Origin: Allolobophora icterica
Lineage: Eukaryota; Annelida; Clitellata; Crassiclitellata; Lumbricidae
Length of the DNA: 64,000 nt
Assembly: GCA_963556255.1 (NCBI GenBank)
Contig: OY744607.1
Coordinates: 46,719,611-46,783,610 of the forward strand
Direction of reading: 5' to 3'
Shown here one piece after another: positions 12,848-25,308 of this stretch (position 1 is the first letter of the stretch; each line of letters begins with the position of its first letter). Below the pieces are notes generated by a model that saw nothing but the letters and a program-made list of their open reading frames with translations, was not told the origin of the DNA and searched no databases. The position numbers and the translations under genes were made by a program.

Positions 12848-13000
12848 ATATATATATATATATACACATATATATATGGCCTGTAATAAATGATGTCTGA
12901 TCACGATCTATGCACGATATTCTTCCCTCATGGACGAATGTTAGCATCGTCCCTGCAGCAGCAGCAGCAGCACCAGCACCAGCAGCAGCAGCAGCAGCAG
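12846..13000. repeat. (TA)n and (CAG/CAC)n short repeats
   Basis: A TA run covers about 12,846-12,878. A CAGCAGCAGCACCAGCACC tract lies at about 12,957-13,000, giving poly-Ala or poly-Gln frames with no wider coding support. Confidence 0.85.
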
Positions 13001-13434
13001 AGATGGCGCCCTCCATCGAATCACGGTCTGTAATCGAAGGACGGCAATTTAAGGCACAGACATCGTCTGTCAGTGCCAAGAATGGGATGCCTATGTGACG
13101 CTAAGAAATATATATGTATATATTGTGTATGAATATATATATATGCGTGAAGCCTATATAGTATATATATGCTAAGACATATATATATATACAGCGTATG
13201 CATATATATTTATATATTATGTACATATTATAAATATGCACTATATAATTATATAATCGAGTGTAATTTATCAGCAAACAGGCATTAGTTCATAATCATA
13301 TTCGCTTATACATGTAAGTCCGATACGTTACTGGTTAATACGTCCATTCGTTCATTCGATCACTCGGAGTTTTTATATAGCGCATTTTTCAGGAAACAAA
13401 GCGGTCACTGTGTATGCATATAATGTAACTACAC
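13001..13434. other. AT-rich unassigned sequence
   Basis: Scattered TATA repeats, and a LINE-tail fragment at about 13,370-13,395 (TTTTATATAGCGCATTTTTC). No gene recognised. Confidence 0.5.
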
Positions 13435-13733
13435 ACTAAGGCCAGGGGCGGATCCAGGGGGGGGGCAATCCGGCCATGGCCCCCCCCCATTTGAAATTTT
13501 TCTTTATTTTTGACATGTGTTTTATGGGCGTTTTATGATGTTTACACAGGCGTGGCCCCCCCCCCCCCGTAGGCGTGGATGAGTAAAATGTACACAGAAC
13601 GTAGATGTAGACTGAAGACATTAAAAAGGTTAATGACTAAAAAAAAAAAAAGGTCATCAACTTTATTGGGAGATGACTAACAAATTTTTTGGCCCCCCCT
13701 GATAGACTTTCTGGATCCGCCGCTGACTAAGGC
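13435..13733. mobile_element. Non-autonomous hAT element, ACTAAGGC target duplication
   Basis: An element of 283 bp (13,443-13,725) begins CAGGGGCGGATCCAGG and ends CTGGATCCGCCGCTG. A perfect 8-bp ACTAAGGC flanks it on both sides. The interior contains C-rich and G-rich tracts (GGCCCCCCCC). No coding capacity. Confidence 0.92.
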
Positions 13734-13744
13734 TATATATAGAT

Positions 13745-13747
<3 letters not shown>

Positions 13748-13820
<73 letters not shown>
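13748..13820. repeat. (AT)n microsatellite
   Basis: Pure AT run. Confidence 0.95.
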
Positions 13821-13822
<2 letters not shown>

Positions 13823-16704
13823 TATTCTACGCTGAACCCCGTATCATTTGTGATTAAAGGCAATCGTTAATATCTGTAAAACTCAGCCCTTTCAAACATA
13901 TTTTACCTGGAGTAGTTCCTATAGACATTCGTGGTCCTAAACCCTCAATATCTGGAACGATTAGCCTTATTTGGATGCGACTGCATGCATGCGTTGCCCT
14001 TGACTTTTTTTTATTTGTCACGATTAGGGTTAACGCAAAAGAATAAAGCCGGCGATTGCGCGTAAACTTTCTCCGGACTCAAATAAATGAGAAGCGGCAA
14101 TTGCTGCAGATCAGAATTCAGCAGAGCGAGCAAGAATTGATGGAGAATATCTGGACGGAGGACGGTCTATAACGCATTCTCGAAAGGAGGATTTCTGGCT
14201 AAATACTATTAATGGCCTTCAGAAAATAATCGTGCAAAGGCCGCACGTAACCCGTCGGCTACCTATGTTTACACGACGTTGGCTAAATTTATGGCCTCGT
14301 CACCAGCATACGTCAGCAGGGCAAGATGGCGTCCCAAGAAGACGCAGCCGTTTCGGCTCCGAATGGCCGATCTTTGACGAAAATGTATGAAGCCTGCGGT
14401 CATGACAAGTAATGGGATGCTGACGCAGTTGACGTGTATGAATTGCGCCTAATTCAAATAAGATTGGTTTCGTAGGATGGAGATTTACGGCTTCCCAAGA
14501 GCTCTAAATCCCAGCGATCAATCGCCTTGATCCGACTTGTAGCGGCACAGCTTGGGTTGCGTTTCTTATACGGCGCTGCGTGCAAACGGATAAGAGGGAA
14601 GTTCCATGCTGTGCTTCAGGTGTCATACACACGAAATATTTCGTCCGTGGAGAGTCGGGATATTCGTAAAACGTAGCCATTTACTGTAGAGGGATGCAGG
14701 GTAGGCTACTACGTTGCAGCTGAGCAGGTGATGCGTGTTGACGAAATCGCCACGATGACTTACGGAGATTTAGGCCTAAAGACAGGAAGACACGCGTCGT
14801 TAAACCCTAAATATGCATATATATCGCATGACTGATGAGACAGAGTTAAGTTAACAACAGTCCGCTTAGTTAGGCCAAACTCCGAAAAGCATGCAATTGC
14901 GCCATCATCCCCATGACATAGGACCCACGCACTTCCGCTTTTGCTATATCTTTTCGGTAGCATTTTATCTTTTAATTGTCCACGAAGCAATGACTTTATA
15001 CGCAGACAACGCGGACTTTCGTCCATGCTTGCATGCTATATTCCCGGAATAAACTGCTAAACAGCCTGCGACATAAACTTCTGATTCTCTTTTCCACAAA
15101 CGCTTGAAGATCATTCCGTTTGATCTTGGTTTTATTGTGTTAGGTCGGGAGCGCCTCTCATGAGTCTGTCCTAAAGTGGCGCTATATAAATCTACAATTA
15201 TACAAGTGCTGCTCGGTTATAAACCAATGCCGGAACCTGCGAAGGTCTACACGTAAGGGTCACTGTTAGACATTGCGGTTATAGACCTACTACACTGCAC
15301 TTCCTTTACCTCCTCCCACGTGGCAATCCAAAGCGCTTTCCATATCCAACGCATTTATAATCCGTCGTTCCTCTAACGTCGCTGTTGCAGACGCGGAATG
15401 ACTATTGATTGGGCTTCAATTTGTAGTATATGTGCTGTGTATGATAGCACATCCGGGCCAATCATTTCGGAGCAATTTCGTATTCTATGCTGGATGCACA
15501 AGAAGCCATTTCGACAACTAATAGGCCCTACTGTAGGCTATATATACTGGAGATTGGCGAAATAGCCCTATTCGTTTAATATCGTATCTGTCAATTTATC
15601 ATTTCGATATCTTACACACATGCAAGCAGAAAACGACTTTTTAATCGGCGCTTGAACCTGGCCTCAGAATGTGACAGTCGAATAATAAATCCAAGGGTTT
15701 TTCCAGGATTTAAAGTTATGGTACGAAGTGATGTTAGTCAGTGCAAAGTTAGCTGGCAGCTGGACCTGGTTGTTGCCACTTGCAAGCCCTTACTGAACTA
15801 CATGTAGGGCCTACAGCAAAACTTCGGTATATCGAACTTCAGTATTTAGAACTTCCGGTTATATCGAATAGCAGTAAATGGCATGGCCACAATCAATGTA
15901 ACCACATACAAATATAGGCCCTATAGTTGTTTTTCCGAACCTGCTTATATCGAAATCTCGCTTTTAGCCTATCGAATGCTATGCTCGGTCCTTGTCGAAC
16001 AATGGGCCTGCAGGTATATCGAAGTTACGGGGCCGCTCTGCATCTCAATGCTATTGGCCTAGTTGTAGCTGACTGATGACTGATTAACAGATACTTTGTT
16101 TTCCGACTGCCTCCAGCTAAGAGACAAGACTGATTACATGTCTGTTCACTGGGAGGGTCAGTCTGTGTTTACATTAATTTCACTATCGTACCGTAGCCTT
16201 CATGCTGACCGTAATCCTATTGTTCAGTGGCGGATTTAGCTACATGAGCGAGGGACAGCTCCCCCGCGCCCTACTTGGCTATATTGCGGCGCCTCTAGGT
16301 CCAGCTCTGTGCGCGATGACCCGTGGAACGTGGCGTCTCTGGCATTCCATTTGCCCCTACTCAAGCAACCCTGGATCTCGTCACTGCAGACACTGCTATT
16401 GCGTCTGCAAGGGTGTTCCATGGCCCATATTACATTATTACAAGGACTGACCATGCTAAACCTACTTGTTGTAAGTCATCATTACGAACGTTACGACAAA
16501 GTGTGCAATTTAATAGAGGCGTCGCTAAAGAGAAAGAATGCAATGCACTAACAGTACTGTTGTCAACTGGCGGATAGAACCGCACGACACCGAAATTTTT
16601 GCACATGCTGCTGCTGAACTTTAGCGCACAAGCACTACACGTTCATAAAGGCAGACCTGCTGTCTGATTATTTTATAAAACATTAGGTGTATATACTACA
16701 TAGA
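13821..16704. other. Long region without a recognised gene
   Basis: About 2.9 kb of moderate-GC sequence. A possible first exon is listed at 14,326-14,408. A LINE B tail fragment on the plus strand lies at about 15,150-15,200 (GGGAGCGCCTCTCATG, then GGCGCTATATAAAT). At 15,820-16,040, repeated TATATCGAA words and an end like ACAGCAAAACTTCGG suggest a pogo/Tigger-type MITE. CAGTGGCGGATTTAGC at about 16,227 resembles a hAT end but its partner was not found. Confidence 0.5.
14326..14408 (+). CDS. Possible isolated first coding exon (speculative)
   Basis: An ATG in a good context (GGCAAGATGGCG) opens MASQEDAAVSAPNGRSLT, followed by KMYEACGHDK, and the frame meets a GTAATG donor-like sequence right before a stop codon. 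The surrounding 14.0-14.6 kb is richer in CpG than its neighbours, as at a promoter. No downstream exon was found, no family is recognised, and such short frames arise by chance. It may be the 5' exon of a gene whose other exons are far away or have been disrupted. Confidence 0.2.
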
Positions 16705-16997
16705 GGGTCCATAGAGTAGTGGTAACATCACTGGCGTGAAGAGCAGTAGATAGCGGGATCGATTCCCGCAACCCTCTCAAGGTCCACTCAGCCTATCATT
16801 CGCGAGATGGCGCGTTGTCAGAATGAGATGCAGGACGTGGTGGGCGCCTTGCATGGCTGCCGTATACAGTTAAATTCGACTCTTGTAATAACTTGTGATC
16901 ATCCGTTCATACTGATTTGCAATCATACTGCGTAATAGTCAGTTTGAAAATATTAAACGAAGATTATTATTATTATTTTTTTTTATTATTATTACAG
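16705..16997 (+). mobile_element. tRNA-derived SINE, family S1, copy 1
   Basis: Starts GGGTCCATAGAGTAGTGG (A-box region) and has a B-box in GCGGGATCGATTCCCGC. The body includes CATTCGCGAGATGGCGCG and GACGTGGTGGGCGCCTTGCA, and the element ends with an (ATT)n tail. The copy at 31,946-33,146 is highly similar and shows where a hAT element has inserted. Confidence 0.85.
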
Positions 16998-17025
16998 ACC
17001 TATACATGTAGGCCTATTTTCAGTT

Positions 17026-17393
17026 TTGACAGACGTTTATGTTTGTAGGCTATTCGTGCATGTCATTTACTACCACCATCTCCGACGTCTGAAAGCTAGC
17101 CGAAGATCTGTCTCCTCTCCAGTCTTCACCTCCGCTGTCCATGCCTTCATTTCCTCTCGCATAGATTACTGCAGCTCCCTCTTTGTTGGTCCCCCCAAAG
17201 TCCGTCTCTCCCCTCTACAATCTGGTGATAACGCAGCTGCCAGACTAATCGCCCGTCTCCCACACTTCCCCCATACATGTATTTCCACATTCGTGTCTGA
17301 AGATCTTCACCGACTTCTTACTGCCCGCATCCAACTAAAGGTACTTATCCTTATTTGTCGATCTTAACTGAGACTTCCTCACTCCTCAATACC
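17026..17393 (+). pseudogene. LINE B reverse transcriptase C-terminal fragment
   Basis: Translation gives HHLRRLKASRRSVSS, then VHAFISSRIDYCSSLFVG, then RLLTARIQLKVLIL, closely paralleling the minus-strand LINE B remnant at 9,400-10,136. The frame ends in a stop near 17,366. The fragment is cut at 17,394-17,401 by insertion of a hAT element. No intact domain remains. Confidence 0.8.
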
Positions 17394-17604
17394 TACGTGA
17401 CCAGTGCCGGATTAACTTTTTAGAGGCCTGGCGCAAACAATGCAACAAAACTAAAGTAGGCCCTCTATCCAATCAAATTATCAAAAAAAATGGGGAAAAA
17501 ATTAATTATATAGAAAAACATACTTTAATAATTTATGAACACAAAATGAAGCTGTGATAGGATCATAGGAGATTTTTTAATTTTACTTGTTACAGTTCAA
17601 CTGT

Positions 17605-17836
17605 TCAAAAATGGGCAAAACTGGGAACGGCGGTCCCAAATAATAAAATTAAATAAATCGGTATGTAGTAATGGGTTCACATACGAAATTAATATATAGA
17701 CATGCCTACATACATAGATACAAGTATGTACATACATATAGGTACGTATATATATATATACATACATAAACATATACATACATACACAAATACATACATA
17801 CATGCATACACACACGTACATACATACATACATACA

Positions 17837-17872
<36 letters not shown>

Positions 17873-17902
17873 TATACATACATACACAGGTACATACATA
17901 CA

Positions 17903-17938
<36 letters not shown>

Positions 17939-18415
17939 TATATATACATACACAGGTACATACATACATACATGCATACACACGTGCATACACACACGTA
18001 CATACATACATACATACCTACAAACATACATACCTACATACATGTATGTACATACATACATACATACAATGTCATACATACATACATACATACATATATA
18101 TACATACATACACAGGTACATATATACATACATACATGCATACACATGTGCATACACACACGTACATACATACATACCTACAAACATACATACCTACATA
18201 CATGTATGTACATACATACATACATATATATACACATACATACACACGGAAATATATACATACAAACATACATACATATATATACATACATACACAGGTA
18301 CATACATACATACATACCTGCATAGACACGTACATACTTAAATACATACACACGTACATACATAAACACAAACCGATTTTATAATTTGGGACCGCCGTTC
18401 CCAGTTTTGCCCAAA
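17605..18415. repeat. (CATA)n microsatellite bounded by a long inverted repeat
   Basis: CATA/CACA tetramers fill 17,700-18,370. They are bounded by inverted arms at about 17,609-17,660 and 18,365-18,415 that share GGGCAAAACTGGGAACGG and CGGTCCCAAAT before reaching ATCGGT next to the repeat. This looks like a MITE whose centre has become a microsatellite, nested inside the hAT. Its target duplication was not resolved. Confidence 0.75.
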
Positions 18416-18449
18416 AATGTTCGTCGAGTTTAAAAGTCACTTCGCGCTT

Positions 18450-18689
18450 TTAAAGTAGAGAATCAATGATATCTTGAAAGTCAAGATCTGTCAAGATTTC
18501 CGACTCAATGTTCAAAAGAGTTAAATTTGCCAATCTGTCCTGGCCCATTGTTGACCTCAAAGATGATTTTATGCGTTTTAAATGACTGAATGATCTTTCT
18601 CCACTGCAGTTACTTACAGGCAAAGTTAAGTAAATACGTAGTGCAATACAAACATTTGGAAAGCCGTCTTTCAGATTATAGCGGTACAT
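18450..18689 (-). pseudogene. hAT transposase C-terminal dimerisation domain (hATC) remnant
   Basis: The frame reads LRIYLTLPVSNCSGERSFS, then HLKRIKSSLRSTMGQDRL, then ANLTLLNIE. The LPVS..SGERSFS..K.IKS.LRSTM.Q.RL..L..L.I pattern is the conserved hAT C-terminal domain, of the kind also found in ZMYM1-like proteins. Upstream catalytic and BED-finger parts are missing, so this is a fragment. It supports the hAT assignment of the enclosing element. Confidence 0.9.
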
Positions 18690-19196
18690 TATTCAGCATC
18701 TTTTGTGGAGCAACTGCTGTACCTGTTTCTGTCGATGGAAGTTGTTTTAAAAAAGAGCGCCATTGTATCCATTCGTTGAAAAGTTCGTTATTTACATCAG
18801 CTGTATAAAATTCTACAAATGAATTTATTGACATATACATGGAACATACACTGTGTCGTCTGTACCGTACGCATATCTATATTTTATTTGGTGATGGGGT
18901 CGATCCGCGCATAAATTGATTACGTCATACGTCATCATTACAGTTCACAATTAATTAGTACGTCATCATTATAGTAGTAGTACTGTAGAAGGCCTGTTTT
19001 TATAATGCCACCAAATTTTATATGCAATGCTTGTTTTAGAAATTAAACATTTTAAATAAGCCGGACTGTGACTTATATAAACAAATTCGATCGGATAATC
19101 GGATTTCTCAATGTTTTTTTTAAATTTTTACCCCCGAAAGAAGGCCTGGCGCAAGTGCGCCAGTCGCGCCATAGTTAATCTGGCACTGTACGTGAC

Positions 19197-20272
19197 TCAA
19201 GAACTGATTGCTAGAACCATGAACTCATTGCTAGAATCTAAAACTGATTGCCAGAATCGAGAACTCATTGCTAGAATCATGAACTCATTGCCAGTGATCG
19301 GCATTAAACTATTTTTTTTAGTTAAACTAAAACTATTTTCCAACTAAAAAAATAGTTTAACTAAAGTTGGCAACTGATTTTGAAAATTAGTTAACTAAAC
19401 TAAAAAAGTAGTTAAACTTTTCCCAAATTTTTTCCAACTTTTTACGACAAACATTTTAACAATAACAGAGGTTAAGTGAACTGTAGGCCCTAATAATGCA
19501 GAGCGTCAAATTTCACCTTCAAACTATGCAATGTGTACTGTTCTATCATACAGTTACAGGCGTACTGTAAGTAGTGTATGAATTTGAAAACACACGCTGA
19601 TAATGAAAACACCATGCAGTTTTAATCAATAAGTATCGCGTTGAGTTGTTGACAGTGTTCAATGTTCATTGCAGAAAATAGTTGCGTATTGCTGATTTTT
19701 TTTAGTTAGCAACTAAATTTTTTAGTTAAACTATGGTTTTAACTAAACTTTTTTTAGTTAAACTTCATCCTTAACTAAAAAATTTAGTTAAACTAAAAGT
19801 TTGCAACTTTTTAGTTAACTATTGCCCATCACCGCTCTTTGCTAGAATCGAGCTCATTGATTGAGAACTGATTGCTAGAATCGAGAACTGACTGCTAGAA
19901 TCGACAACTAATTGCTAGAATAAGGAACTGATTGCTAGATTCGAAAACTGATATCTAGAAGCATGAACTGATTGTTAGAATCGAGAACTGATTGTTAGAA
20001 TCGAGAACTGATTGTTAGAATCGAGAACTGATTGCTAGAATCGAGAACTAATTTCTAGAATCATGAGTTGATTGCTAAAAATCGAGAAATGATTGATAGA
20101 ATCGAGAACTGATTGCTAGAATCATGAACTGATTGCTAGAATTGAGAACTGATTGCCAGGAGCATGAATGGATTGCTAGAATCGAGAACTGATTACTAGA
20201 ATCAGGAACTGATTGCTAGAATCGAGAACTGATTGATAGAATAATGAACTTATTTCTAGAATCAAAAGCTAT
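19197..20272. repeat. Tandem 20-bp repeat (GAACTGATTGCTAGAATCGA)n
   Basis: About 25-30 imperfect copies of a 20-bp unit on both sides of a hAT insertion at 19,292-19,834. Typical variants are CATGAACTCATTGCTAGAAT and GAGAACTGATTGTTAGAATC. Period 20 is not a multiple of three, so it is not a coding repeat. It lies directly between the 17,402 hAT and the mini-exon-like array. Confidence 0.95.
19284..19842. mobile_element. Non-autonomous hAT-like element inside the 20-bp repeat
   Basis: A 543-bp insertion (19,292-19,834) interrupts the tandem array. Its ends are CAGTGATCGGC and GCCCATCACCG, imperfect inverted repeats. CTCATTGC and CTCTTTGC on either side form an 8-bp duplication with one mismatch. 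The interior is made of many TTTAGTTAAACTA-type palindromic words, and an AAACTTTT/AAAAGTTT theme repeats near both ends. Confidence 0.8.
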
Positions 20273-23200
20273 ATTTTTTACTTGCTGAAAATTTTTTCCC
20301 CTTTATACAATGACAAAGATATCAAACAAAGAAACCTTAATTTCAAAATACCTGTTGAATCTTGTTGAGCTTCTGTTCTTTGGTGTGTTGGACACTTTGC
20401 TCTGTCGATGTATAAATAATGATAGTAGGTTATCCGCTGAAAAAATACTTCTCAGCTACTGTTATACAGATGTTAAATAGAGAAATCTTCATTTAAAAAT
20501 ATCTTTAGCATCATTTTCAATCAGTTTTGCTAGGTTGTCTTTGCTTTAAAATATTTTATTAAGAACACACACACACCTAAAAGGACTTTCCGATTAAAAT
20601 CGAGGAATGTGAATTTTAAAAAAAGTACCTAATATTCTTCTCTGGGCTCTCCTGATGGCTTGCTTGAATGTTGGCTTTCGTGGTAATTTTTTTATATTGC
20701 TGAAAAACTGTCATCCTTAAAATGATATCCAGGTAGAAACAAGTACTGGCGTTCTTTGTATTTTGTTTATATGCTGTAAAACTTTATCATTAAAATACGT
20801 TCAACATAAGAGATAGAGAAACTATTCTTTTGAAAAAACCTGCCAATCTTCTCTGGGCTTTGTGGTGATTTCGGTCTTTTAGGTTTCTGTGCCTATCTGC
20901 TGAAAGCGGTAATTTGATTAAAATTACTCAAATGCATAAAACAAATAACTTTTAATCTGAAAATTACCTGCCAATCTTTTCTGGACTTTGAAGAAAGCTT
21001 TGTTGTGATTTTGGTCATCTTCGTTTCTTTATCTGCTGAAAAACTATAATTTGATTAAAATGACTACTATACATAAAACAAATAAATCTTAATTTTAAAA
21101 ATACCTGCCAATCTATTCTGGGCTTTGAGGAAGGCGTTGTTGTGATTTTGGTCTTCTTGGTTTCTGTGTTTATCTGCAGAAAAACTATAATTTGATAAAA
21201 AATGACTCAAATGTATAAAAGAAACAAATTTTAATTTGCAAATTACCTGCCAATCTTTTCTGGACTATGTAGTGATTTTGGCCTCCTTGGTTTCTGTGTT
21301 TATCTGCTGAAAAACTAGAATTTGATTAAAATGACTCAAATACATAGAACAAATAAATCTTAATTCTAAAATTACCTGTCAATCGTTTCTAGGCTTAGAG
21401 GAAGGGGTTGTTGTGATTTTGGTCTTCTTTGTTTCTGTGTTTATCTGCTGAAAAACTTAAATTTGATTAAAATATGTCAAATGCATAAAGCAAATAAATC
21501 TTAATTCCAAAAATTAACTGCCAATCGTCTCAGGGCTTTGAGGAAGTCTTTGCTGTGATTTTGGTCTTCTTGGTTTCTCTGTTTATATGCTGAAAAACTG
21601 TAATTTGATTAAAATGACTCAAATACATGAAACAAATAAATCTTAATTTCAAAATTCCCTGCCAATCTTCTCTTTGATGGGGCTTTGTTGTGATTTTGTT
21701 CTTCTTCGTTTCTGTGTTTATCTGCTGAAAAACTTAAATTTGATTAAAGTGACTCAAATACATACAAGAAATAAATCTTAATTTTAACATCACTTGTCCA
21801 TCTTTTCTGGGCTTTGAGGAAGGCTTTGTTTTGATATTGGTCTTCTTGGTTTCTGTGTCTATCTGTTGAAAAACTATAATTTGATTAAAATGACTCAAAT
21901 ATATACAAGAAATAAATCTTAATTTTAACATCACTTGTCTATCTTTTCTGGGCTTTGAGGAAGGCTTTGTTTTGATATTGGTCTTCTTGGTTTCTGTGTC
22001 TATCTGTTGAAAAACTATAATTTGATTAAAATGACTCAAATACATACAAGAAATAAATCTTAATTTTAACATCACTTGTCCATCTTTTCTGGGCTTTGAG
22101 GAAGGCTTTGTTTTGATATTGGTCTTCTTGGTTTCTGTGTCTATCTGTTGAAAAACTTTAATTTGATTAAAATAACTCAAATACATAAAACAAATAAAGT
22201 TCTTAATTTGAAAATAACCTGCCAATCTTCACTTTGATGGGACTTTATTGATATTTTGGTCTTCTTGGTTTGTGTTTATCTGCTGAAAAACTATAATTTG
22301 ATTAAAATGACTAAAATACATAGAACAAATAAATCTTAATTCTAAAATTACCTGTCAATCGTTTCTGAGCTTTTAGGAAGGCTTTGTTGTGATTTTGGTC
22401 TTCTTGGTTTCTCTGTTTATCTTCTGGAAAACTGTAATTTGATTAAAATGAGTCAAATACATAAAACAAATAAACTTACATTTTAATTTTAAAATTACCT
22501 GCCAATCTTTTCTGAGCTTTGAGGAAGGCTTTGTTGTGATTTTGGTCTTCTTGGTTTTCGTATTTTGCTGACAAAAGTTAAACACATTCAATGTATGAGA
22601 CAGAGAAACAATAATTTGAAAAACACCTGTCAATCTTCTCTGGGCTTTGATGATAAATTTGTTGTTTGGTGTTCTTGGTATTTTGTGTTATCTGTTGAAA
22701 GAATGTTTCATCACTAAAATGACTTCATGCGACTAAGCAATTTTAATTTGATAAATACCTGCCAATCTTCTCTGAGCTTTGATTGAGAATGGTTTTGTTG
22801 TAATGTTGGCCTTCTTGGTGTTTTGCTTATCTCCTAAAAATTTCATTATTAAATGACAATATATGAGCCAGAATAATGTTAATTCAAAAAATTCTTGGCA
22901 GTCTTCTCTGGCTTTGATGATGGCTTTGTTGTGATTTCTCCTTTTTTGGTATTTGTCTGTTTAAAAACTTTAATCTTTGAAAGGAAGTCAAGATATGAAT
23001 TAGGTGAGACTTAGCACCAAAATACTCGTTGAACTTATCTTTTTGACTTCAGGTCTGTTTTTACTTTGATTCTGGCAATGTTTAACGTCAGCTTACTTCA
23101 GATTTTCTATTTTACATGATGAAGTAAATAAAGTTCTAGCCCTTAAAACGATATAAAACTTAATTTCTTAAATACCTGTTCATCGTCCATAGTTGAACTC

Positions 23201-24132
23201 TTTCACGTTCTCGCTTGGAAGATGCTTTTCTCTCAATGTTGGCTTTTCAGATATTGCGTATTCTTGCTGAACTTTTTAAGACTGTGTATGGAATGAAACA
23301 GAGAAATCGAAGCCCATAAATGTCAGAAAGATATAGGACACAGAAATCTAATTTCGAAATACCAGTGTTGAAGTTCTGTACTAGACCATTGGGCTTTGGT
23401 TTCATATTGACTTTGCTTACAAGTAAAGTTGCCGTTTTGATGTTGGCTTTATAGATACTTTGTTAATTTGTATGTTGAAAGAAACACCATTGACAATAGT
23501 GTGAAAAAGACATGAATCACACAAGTTTTAAATTGAAAATACCTATTCATCTTCTGCACTGTACTTCTGGTCTTTGCTATTGTGCTGACTTTACTGGCTT
23601 TCTTTTGACGTAGGCTTCTCTTGATGCCCATTAATACTCTTGGTATTTTTATATGATTTCGTTTGCTAAAACTACTTTGCCTATGCTGTGACATAAAGAA
23701 AGATATCTGCTGAAAATAAGTCTTCCCTAAAATAGACTTTGAAAATATCTTCTGTTCAGGACCTCTCGACTTTGCTTTCATGATGACCTCTTTGAAGCTG
23801 TTAAGTTTAACTGCTTTAAGTAACCTTTAGCTCGTAAAGTGTCACAAAGATTTGAAATGGAAAATTTGTTTTAAAATACGATCTGGTCTTCTGAATTTCT
23901 CGGCTTTTCTGTGTTTGACTCTGCGTGGCTGTAATATCGCCCATGGCCTACGTGGCCCCACCTCCATGATGTGGTGCGGGCCACAACACTCCCTGAAGAC
24001 ACTCCCTCCTTTGAACAGCTATGCGCAAAGGCAGATTCCAGCCTCTTCGCCGCAGTCCTGGCGGATAGGGGTCATGTAATGTATGACTTGCTCACGCCGG
24101 TCAATGCTACCCGTACCACCTGCGCCCACGGG

Positions 24133-24552
24133 CTCATAATTAGGACTGTACCGAATAGGTGATTATCACTATTCGGCCGAATACAAATAATTGGACTAAC
24201 TGTTCGGCCGAATACGAATAGTGTACAAAATAGGTCTACCGACAACATTCAAAAATACGTTAACGTTCACTCACTGTACACAACGAATGAGACTACTGAC
24301 ACTGCGATACCGCGGTCCAGGCAGCAGGCAACGTCTGGCTGCAACCACATCATATATTATGTTAATGAGAGTTACTTATTCCACTCGCTATAGCAGCCGC
24401 TTATGCAGAAACAGATGTCACGTGAGTCCGTGACCACTATTCGTATTCGGTCCGATCGCTACTTTTCGGCCGAATACCGAATAGCTATTTGGCCCACTAT
24501 TCGGCCCTGAAGCGAATACGAAGCGAATGTTCGGTACAGCCCTACTCATAAT
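24133..24552. mobile_element. Non-autonomous hAT element, CTCATAAT target duplication
   Basis: A 404-bp element (24,141-24,544) has TIRs TAGGACTGTACCGAA and TTCGGTACAGCCCTA and a perfect 8-bp CTCATAAT duplication. The interior is full of TTCGGCCGAATA palindromes. Its removal rejoins LINE A sequence. Confidence 0.92.
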
Positions 24553-24684
24553 CGTACAATCCCTTCGGCTGATGACATGATGAGGAAAACTTTCATCATA
24601 AGGATGTTATATCGGATTTGAGGATAATATGTAGACTGTTTGATGTTGTTTAATTACAACCATGATGTTTGATCATAACCATGT

Positions 24685-25308
24685 ATGTTAAGCAGTGGCG
24701 GCGATCTTGTCTGAGAGGTGGAGGGGGACAAAGTCGGCCACGATCTCGTCGACGACCGGTTTTGGAAAACTTGTCCCCAAAAAAAATTTCTGCCACTTTA
24801 TTTCCGAAAAATTTCACTTTCATCTCCGAAAAAAGTTGATGTCCTTTTTTTGGTCCACCTCTTTTTACAACTTTTTCTTACACTATCCTCCTTGTTTCCC
24901 CACTTCTTCACTTTTTTCACCAATTCATCTCCGCAAAATATCGATTTCATCTCGAAAAAGTTGATGACCTTTTTTTGGTAATTCGCCACGTTTTACATCT
25001 TTTTCCCGGCTCCCAGCAAATAACCCTGTTCTTTTTATGATTTCGTCTAAAACCTTTTAATTCTTTAGACTTTTTGACGAATTCCTTCTTCTTTCTCATA
25101 ATTTTGGGGGACACTTCTGCTCAAAAAGTTATCTTTACCTCGTCTGGTCAAAAACGCTGCGAAAACTCTCACGCGCAATTACATTTCTCCGCCTTTTTTG
25201 GTGTTTCTTCAAAATGTGGGGGACAAATGCATGGAGTGTCCCCCCTACTCTTAAAGGTGGGGGGACATGTCCCCCCCGTCCCCCTAGATCGCCGCCCGTG
25301 ATGTTAAG
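24685..25308. mobile_element. Non-autonomous hAT element (CAGTGGCGGCGATC family), ATGTTAAG duplication
   Basis: A 608-bp element (24,693-25,300) has ends CAGTGGCGGCGATCTTG and GATCGCCGCCCGTG and a perfect ATGTTAAG duplication. The interior carries GGTGGAGGGGGACA near one end and GGGGGGACATGTCCCCCC near the other, and several AAAAGTTGATGACCTTTTTT words. Shorter relatives are at 25,849-26,084, 26,838-27,034, about 29,220 and 33,899-34,144. Confidence 0.93.

Larger units (their letters stand above)
17394..19196 (-). mobile_element. hAT transposon with transposase remnant, TACGTGAC target duplication
   Basis: The element spans 17,402-19,188 (1,787 bp) between perfect 8-bp TACGTGAC repeats. The TIRs are CAGTGCCGGATTAAC and GTTAATCTGGCACTG, a 15-bp inverted repeat with one mismatch, extended by GGCCTGGCGCAA near both ends. 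A hAT dimerisation-domain frame lies inside (18,450-18,689). A palindrome-flanked CATA microsatellite occupies its left half, so the original transposase gene has been largely lost. Confidence 0.93.

Noticed and set aside
16202..16577. Several overlapping frames of 70-84 codons
   Set aside because: They overlap on both strands, share no motif with known proteins, and begin next to a hAT-like end, so they are probably transposon debris.
17597..18440. Long YIHT/MYVC open frames of up to 207 codons
   Set aside because: They come from CATA tetramers inside a hAT element. Any frame stays open because the repeat unit contains no stop in several frames.
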